A stretch of 64,000 bases of DNA from the NCBI GenBank assembly GCA_047974565.1, contig JBKECN010000096.1, forward strand, positions 1 to 64,000. The letters run 5' to 3'. The notes beneath the pieces were generated by a model. That model made no database searches. It was not told the DNA's origin and saw nothing but the letters and a program-made list of their open reading frames with translations. Origin of the DNA: JBDIAG01 sp047974565 (GTDB taxonomy: Bacteria > Actinomycetota > Actinomycetes > Actinomycetales > CAWJMD01). Shown here in pieces: positions 59,879 through 64,000 of the stretch. Positions within the stretch are counted from its first letter, which is position 1, and every line of letters starts with the position of its first letter. The position numbers and the translations under genes were made by a program.

Positions 59879-60940
59879 ATGGATGTCCGCGGAATCTTCA
59901 TGGCCGTCGTACTACTGCTCATCGTGCTCTTCGCCGTGGTGGTCGTCATCCGGACCATCCGCATCGTCCATCAGGCTGAGGCGGTCCTGGTGGAGCGACT
60001 CGGGAAGTACTCGCGCACGCTCGACGCCGGACTGCATTTCCTCGTGCCGTTCATCGACCGGGCCCGGGTGTCGGTCGATCTGCGGGAACAGGTGGTCAGC
60101 TTCCCGCCACAGCCGGTGATCACCTCCGACAACCTCGTGGTGAGCATCGACACGGTCATCTACTTCCAGGTGACCAACCCCCAGGACGCCGTCTACGAGA
60201 TCGCCGACTACATCAAGGCCATCGAGCAGCTCACCGTCACTACGCTGCGCAACGTCATCGGCTCCCTCGATCTCGAGGAGACCCTCACCAGCCGCGACCA
60301 GATCAACGCCCGGCTGCGCGGCGGCCTGGACGAGGCGACCGGCAAGTGGGGGATCCGGGTCAACCGAGTCGAGCTCAAGGCGATCGATCCACCCGCGTCC
60401 GTGCAGGACTCGATGGAGAAGCAGATGCGCGCCGAGCGGGACAAGCGTGCCGCCATCCTCACCGCCGAGGGTGTCAAGCAGTCCCAGATCCTGACCGCCG
60501 AGGGCGAGAAGCAGTCCTCCATCCTGCGGGCCGAAGGCCAGGCCCAGGGAATGGTGCTGAAGTCCCAGGGCGAGGCCCGGGCCATCCAGCAGGTCTTCGA
60601 GGCCATCCACGCGGGCAACCCCGACCAGGGGCTGCTGGCCTATCAGTACCTGCAGATGCTCCCCGAGATCGCCAAGGGCAACGCCAACAAGCTGTGGGTG
60701 GTGCCCAGCGAGATCGGTGACGCTCTCAAGGGTCTGGGGCGGATCGTGGAGAACGGCACCCGCCCGAGCACTCCATCGGGCTCGGGGGCTTCTGCGCCAC
60801 CTCCTCCTGCGTTCGAGCCGCCCAAGCTCACCGATCCGGCAGAGGCACTGGCCGAAGCCCGGCGCGCGGCCGGGGGTGCCACCGAGGAGGCCGAGCGCGC
60901 CGAGACCGGAGCCCGATTCCCCGGCCGCCGCTCGACCTGA
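59879..60940 (+). CDS. SPFH/Band 7 (stomatin-like) protein
   Basis: A 353-residue membrane scaffold: one N-terminal transmembrane helix (about 6-25), an SPFH domain (EAVLVERLGKYSRTLDAGLHFLVP onward), a coiled coil with AEGVKQSQILTAEGEKQSS repeats and a Pro/Ala-rich tail. It matches the QmcA/stomatin type that assembles into rings and controls membrane proteases. The ATG at 59879 follows AAGGAG, and TAGGGT at 59840-59845 is a likely -10. Pairs with the NfeD gene upstream. Confidence 0.93.
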   Translation: MDVRGIFMAVVLLLIVLFAVVVVIRTIRIVHQAEAVLVERLGKYSRTLDAGLHFLVPFIDRARVSVDLREQVVSFPPQPVITSDNLVVSIDTVIYFQVTNPQDAVYEIADYIKAIEQLTVTTLRNVIGSLDLEETLTSRDQINARLRGGLDEATGKWGIRVNRVELKAIDPPASVQDSMEKQMRAERDKRAAILTAEGVKQSQILTAEGEKQSSILRAEGQAQGMVLKSQGEARAIQQVFEAIHAGNPDQGLLAYQYLQMLPEIAKGNANKLWVVPSEIGDALKGLGRIVENGTRPSTPSGSGASAPPPPAFEPPKLTDPAEALAEARRAAGGATEEAERAETGARFPGRRST

Positions 60941-61311
60941 ATCGGTCCCGCTGCGACGTCGCCCTCGCGGAGCCGATGCGTGACAGGGCGTGCTCTGCCC
61001 GGCTCCCGCCGCCCGCCAGGTCGGCTTCTCACGGCGAGGCGGGTGGCTTCCCAAACATCGGGACCGCAGACGGACATGCGATCCATGGTCAGTCGCCGCC
61101 TACCCGTGCTCGGCTTGGTTCTGATTCGCGCTGGTACGCATGTCCGTCTGCAGGTACGGACGGGGGAACGGGTTTGGCATCCCGATCGCAGCCGCGGGCC
61201 GACCGCCGCGCACCCCAGCCAGATGCCCGATGTGGCGCAAGCCGGGCGGATTGACACTCGAGCGGGACGGCTGCAGCTGATCCCATCGGCGCAGCCGGCC
61301 GATGCCCTACC
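60941..61311. other. Intergenic region with a long-range inverted repeat
   Basis: 371 nt between convergent genes. The only structure seen is a perfect 15-bp inverted repeat (61066-61080 and 61137-61151) enclosing 56 nt, described separately. No ORF with coding character was recognised. Confidence 0.5.
61066..61151. repeat. Perfect 15-bp inverted repeat with 56-nt interior
   Basis: GCAGACGGACATGCG (61066-61080) and its exact complement (61137-61151) enclose 56 nt. It is too widely spaced for an ordinary terminator; a folded RNA, a small mobile element or a recombination site are possible. Confidence 0.75.
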
Positions 61312-61953
61312 TCAGACGCGCTCGATGAAGCGGCTGATGTCTCCGGCGCCCTCGCGTTCGACGATCGGCTCAGGGCCGGACAGGTCGATGACGGTGGTCG
61401 GTTCGGTACTGACCCCGACCCCGTCGGGCGCCGAGTCGATCACCACGTCCACGAGGTGCTCAAGAGTTTCGGCCACCTCCCAGCCCACCCCCATGGCATC
61501 GCTGTGCCCGGGCATGATGAGCGTGGAGGACTGCAGCGGCTCACCGAGCGCGTTCAGCATCGACTCCACCAGGGGAGTACCCGGGATCCGGACCCCGACC
61601 GTGCGCTTCTTCGGGTGCTGCATGCGGCGGGGAACCTCGTGAGTGGCGGGCAGGATGAACGTGTACGGCCCCGGGGTCAGCGACTTGACCAGGCGGAAGT
61701 ACGCATTGGACACGATGACGAAGTGGCCGAGCTGGGAGAAGTTGCTGCATACCAGCGTGAAGTGGTGCCGGTCGTCAAGGTGCCGGATGCGGCGAATCCG
61801 GTCCAAGCCCTCACGGTTGCCCAACTTGCAGCCCAGTGCGTACCCCGAGTCGGTGGGATACGCGATCAGCTGACCCTCGTCGAGCCGCGTGGCCACCTGG
61901 GAGACCAGCCGGTGCTGCGGATCCACCGGATGAATGTCGTAATACACCGCCAT
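61312..61953 (-). CDS. YciO/Sua5/YrdC-family protein
   Basis: A 213-residue protein of the threonylcarbamoyl-AMP synthase superfamily: LIAYPTDSGYALGC, then RHHFTLVCSNFSQLG, GPYTFILPA and the KRTVGVRIP nucleotide-binding loop. It lacks the C-terminal Sua5 domain, and its sequence is closer to the YciO branch, whose role is not settled, so tRNA t6A synthesis is not certain. The ATG at 61953 is 7 nt from TACAGT on the minus strand, implying a leaderless message. Confidence 0.88.
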   Translation of the reverse strand: MAVYYDIHPVDPQHRLVSQVATRLDEGQLIAYPTDSGYALGCKLGNREGLDRIRRIRHLDDRHHFTLVCSNFSQLGHFVIVSNAYFRLVKSLTPGPYTFILPATHEVPRRMQHPKKRTVGVRIPGTPLVESMLNALGEPLQSSTLIMPGHSDAMGVGWEVAETLEHLVDVVIDSAPDGVGVSTEPTTVIDLSGPEPIVEREGAGDISRFIERV

Positions 61954-62063
61954 GCGCCTCACTGTAGGGCCTGGCCCGCACCGCCCCCGCGGGTGCGCCA
62001 GCGGATGTGCCTGGCACCGGGTGATGAGTCCCGTTGCAGGCGAGGTGTGCCACAGTGGCGGCC

Positions 62064-62492
62064 ATGGCAGATGAACGACAGGTGAGCGTGACGCGGATCG
62101 ACACCGGCGTCTACGAAGCCCGCAACGCGCGCGGCGGAACTCTGCGCTTCGGCAGCAAGGCCGGTGACGACTTCACACCCGTCGAACTGCTGCTGGCCGC
62201 CCTGGCCGGTTGCAGCGCCGTCGACATCGACGTCGTCACCTCACGACGCGCCGAACCGACCCGGTTCGACATCGATGCCACCGGTGAGGTGATCCGTGAC
62301 GAGGCGGGAAACCACCTGAAAGACCTCGCCCTCACCTTCCACCTGGGTTTTCCCGCCGGCGCCGATGGCGACCGGGCGCGGATGCTCGCTCCGGCGGCCG
62401 CGCGGGCGAGTCACGACCGATCGTGCACCGTCTCGCGCACCGTCGAGCTGGGGACTCCGGTGGCCATGCAGGTGCAGGTGGACGAGACCTAG
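62064..62492 (+). CDS. OsmC/Ohr-family protein
   Basis: A 142-residue protein with both family Cys residues: Cys50 (LAALAGCSAVDID) and Cys121 (DRSCTVSRTVELG). OsmC and Ohr use these to reduce organic or fatty-acid hydroperoxides; the YhfA-like branch lacks proven activity, so the substrate is open. The ATG at 62064 is 7 nt after CACAGT. The gene ends 107 nt before the carboxylase. Confidence 0.88.
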   Translation: MADERQVSVTRIDTGVYEARNARGGTLRFGSKAGDDFTPVELLLAALAGCSAVDIDVVTSRRAEPTRFDIDATGEVIRDEAGNHLKDLALTFHLGFPAGADGDRARMLAPAAARASHDRSCTVSRTVELGTPVAMQVQVDET

Positions 62493-62599
62493 GCACCACG
62501 CGCGCAGCAACCACGCGAGCCGTGCCGCGTGCTCCCGGTTTCGTGCACCGGGTTGACCTAGGGTGGGTCCGCACGAATCCGATCTGGAGGAGGATCACG

Positions 62600-64000
62600 G
62601 TGTTCGACCGCGTGGCGATCGTGAATCGTGGCGAGGCTGCCATGCGGCTCATCCACGCCGTACGTGAGTTGTCAGCCGAATCGGGCAAGCACATCACGGT
62701 GATCGCCCTGCACGTTGAGTCCGAGCAGACCGCACGGTTCGTGCGCGAGGCCGACGTGGCCTACAACCTCGGCCCCGCCTCGGCCCGGCCCTACCTCGAT
62801 CACGCCGTCCTGGAGCAGGCACTCGTCCAGACCCAGGCTCAGGCCGCGTGGGTAGGGTGGGGCTTCGTCGCCGAAGACCCTGCCTTCGCCGACCTGTGCG
62901 AGCGGATCGGGGTCACCTTCGTCGGCCCGAGCGCGGCGGCCATGCGTCAACTCGGCGACAAGGTCGGCGCCAAGCTGCTGGCCGAGGAGACCGGCGTACC
63001 GGTCGCACCCTGGAGCGGGGGAGAGGTCGATTCCCTCGACGAGGCTCTCGCCGCGGGGGAGCGGCTCGGATACCCGCTGATGCTCAAAGCCTCCGCTGGT
63101 GGCGGCGGGCGCGGCATCCGCAAGGTGGCCGGCCCGGACGAGATCCGCGCGGTCTATCAGCTCACCCGGGACGAGGCCGAGCGCGCCTTCGGCAACCCGG
63201 CCGTCTTCCTGGAGAGCCTGGTCACCGGCGCCCGGCACGTCGAGGTCCAGGTGATCGCCGACAGCCACGGCACCGCCTGGGCGCTCGGGGTCCGCGACTG
63301 CACCGTGCAACGCCGCAACCAGAAGGTCATCGAGGAGTCCGCCTCCGCGGTGCTGGACGAGGAGTCCCGCCAGCGGCTGCTCGCCTCGGCCGAGCGGCTC
63401 GCGGTCCGGGTCGGCTACTGCGGTGCGGCGACGGTGGAGTTCCTCTTCGACCCCGCGACCGGCGCGGCGGCCTTTCTCGAGGTGAACACCCGGCTGCAGG
63501 TCGAGCATCCGGTCACCGAACTGGTCACCGGCTTCGACCTGGTCAAGGCACAACTGCACGTCGCCTCGGGTGGCCGACTCACCGGCGACAAACCCACGGA
63601 GATCGGCCACGCGGTCGAGGCCCGGCTCAACGCGGAGGACCCGGACCGCGACTTCGCCCCGGCGCCCGGGCAGGTGCTGGTTTTCGACCTGCCCGCCGGG
63701 CCAGGAATCCGGGTCGACACAGGCCTGTCCGAGGCGGACACCGTCCCGGCCGACTTCGACTCGATGATCGCCAAGATCATCGGCTACGGGCGCAACCGGG
63801 GCGAGGCCTTCGCTCGGCTGCGCCGAGCCCTGTCGGACACGCACGTCGTCATCGACGGCGGCGCCACGAACAAGAGTTTCGTCATCCACCTGCTCGACCA
63901 GCCCGAGGTGCTGCACGCGACGGCCGACACCGGGTGGATCGACCGGGTCCGCGCCGAGGGCGCCCTGGTCGACCACGACCACTCGGGGATCGCGCTGATC
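62600..64000 (+). CDS. Biotin carboxylase (acyl-CoA carboxylase alpha), 5' part
   Basis: 467 codons of a gene that runs past the window. The N-terminus is a biotin carboxylase: VAIVNRGEAAMRLI, the ATP-grasp loop KASAGGGGRGIRKV, HVEVQVIAD, EVNTRLQVEHPVTE and the C-terminal lobe to DSMIAKIIGYGRNR. The MFDRVAIVNRGEAAMRLIHA start is like that of very large actinobacterial carboxylases that also carry carboxyltransferase domains; whether this one does cannot be seen. The GTG at 62600 follows GGAGGAG, with TAGGGT at 62559-62564 as a likely -10. It supplies carboxyl groups for fatty-acid or propionyl-CoA metabolism. Confidence 0.9.
   Translation, partial: MFDRVAIVNRGEAAMRLIHAVRELSAESGKHITVIALHVESEQTARFVREADVAYNLGPASARPYLDHAVLEQALVQTQAQAAWVGWGFVAEDPAFADLCERIGVTFVGPSAAAMRQLGDKVGAKLLAEETGVPVAPWSGGEVDSLDEALAAGERLGYPLMLKASAGGGGRGIRKVAGPDEIRAVYQLTRDEAERAFGNPAVFLESLVTGARHVEVQVIADSHGTAWALGVRDCTVQRRNQKVIEESASAVLDEESRQRLLASAERLAVRVGYCGAATVEFLFDPATGAAAFLEVNTRLQVEHPVTELVTGFDLVKAQLHVASGGRLTGDKPTEIGHAVEARLNAEDPDRDFAPAPGQVLVFDLPAGPGIRVDTGLSEADTVPADFDSMIAKIIGYGRNRGEAFARLRRALSDTHVVIDGGATNKSFVIHLLDQPEVLHATADTGWIDRVRAEGALVDHDHSGIALI

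Overview
The window is 64 kb of high-GC (roughly 70 percent), gene-dense chromosome from an actinobacterium. The evidence is the actinobacterial backbone order ftsK, rimO, pgsA, clgR, lhr, DUF3046, recA, recX, gluABCD, miaB, miaA, dapF, hflX, dinG, lexA, LysM gene, nrdR, nrdJ; actinobacterial LexA boxes; and many leaderless-type promoters (an NANNNT hexamer 6 to 8 nt before the start codon). RNase Y, a PHA synthase, a B12-dependent ribonucleotide reductase and SelB in one genome fit Propionibacteriales or Dermatophilaceae-like Micrococcales, but the sequence alone does not settle the genus. No tRNA, rRNA, CRISPR array or intact transposase was seen.

Layout. 1-1317: 3' part of selB (selenocysteine decoding). 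1469-9428 (minus strand): an accessory block with a sigma factor, a protein of unknown function, a DyP-type peroxidase and an unusual cytochrome P450, followed by a large STAND/SARP regulator. The first three genes overlap by 4 nt, so they look like one operon. 9812-20097: ftsK, a small HExxH membrane protein, an AI-2E-type permease, a cardiolipin synthase, rimO, a possible 30-codon bridging ORF, pgsA, a 17-bp tandem array where cinA often sits, a ferritin-like lipoprotein under a CsoR-like copper operator, and clgR with an overlapping leaderless upstream ORF. 20102-33264: an unknown protein, lhr, DUF3046, phaC, arsC-like, recA, recX and rny.

33501-46065: the gluABCD glutamate-type ABC transporter (minus), miaB, an MT0933-like small protein, miaA, dapF, an RsmC-like methyltransferase, hflX and dinG. 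46333-54511: a lipoprotein plus PKD-domain gene pair, lexA facing a LysM cell-division gene across a LexA box, then nrdR and nrdJ. 54512-56303: a small scar with short direct repeats, two truncated reading frames and a hypothetical gene, which looks like the remnant of an insertion. 56470-64000: a YbjN-like protein, a PP2C phosphatase, a minisatellite-filled divergent intergenic region, nfeD plus an SPFH gene, a YciO/Sua5 protein, an OsmC protein and the 5' part of a biotin carboxylase.

How the parts fit. The core is genome maintenance (RecA, RecX, LexA, DinG, Lhr, FtsK), RNA and ribosome modification (RimO, MiaA, MiaB, RNase Y, HflX, RsmC-like), dNTP supply (NrdR, NrdJ) and envelope lipids (PgsA, Cls). 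The most unusual material is the sigma/DyP/P450 operon, whose P450 lacks the usual I-helix acid; the copper-box ferritin-like lipoprotein; the small coupled or leaderless ORFs around pgsA and clgR; and the recurrent 15 to 18 bp tandem repeats inside and between otherwise unrelated genes.
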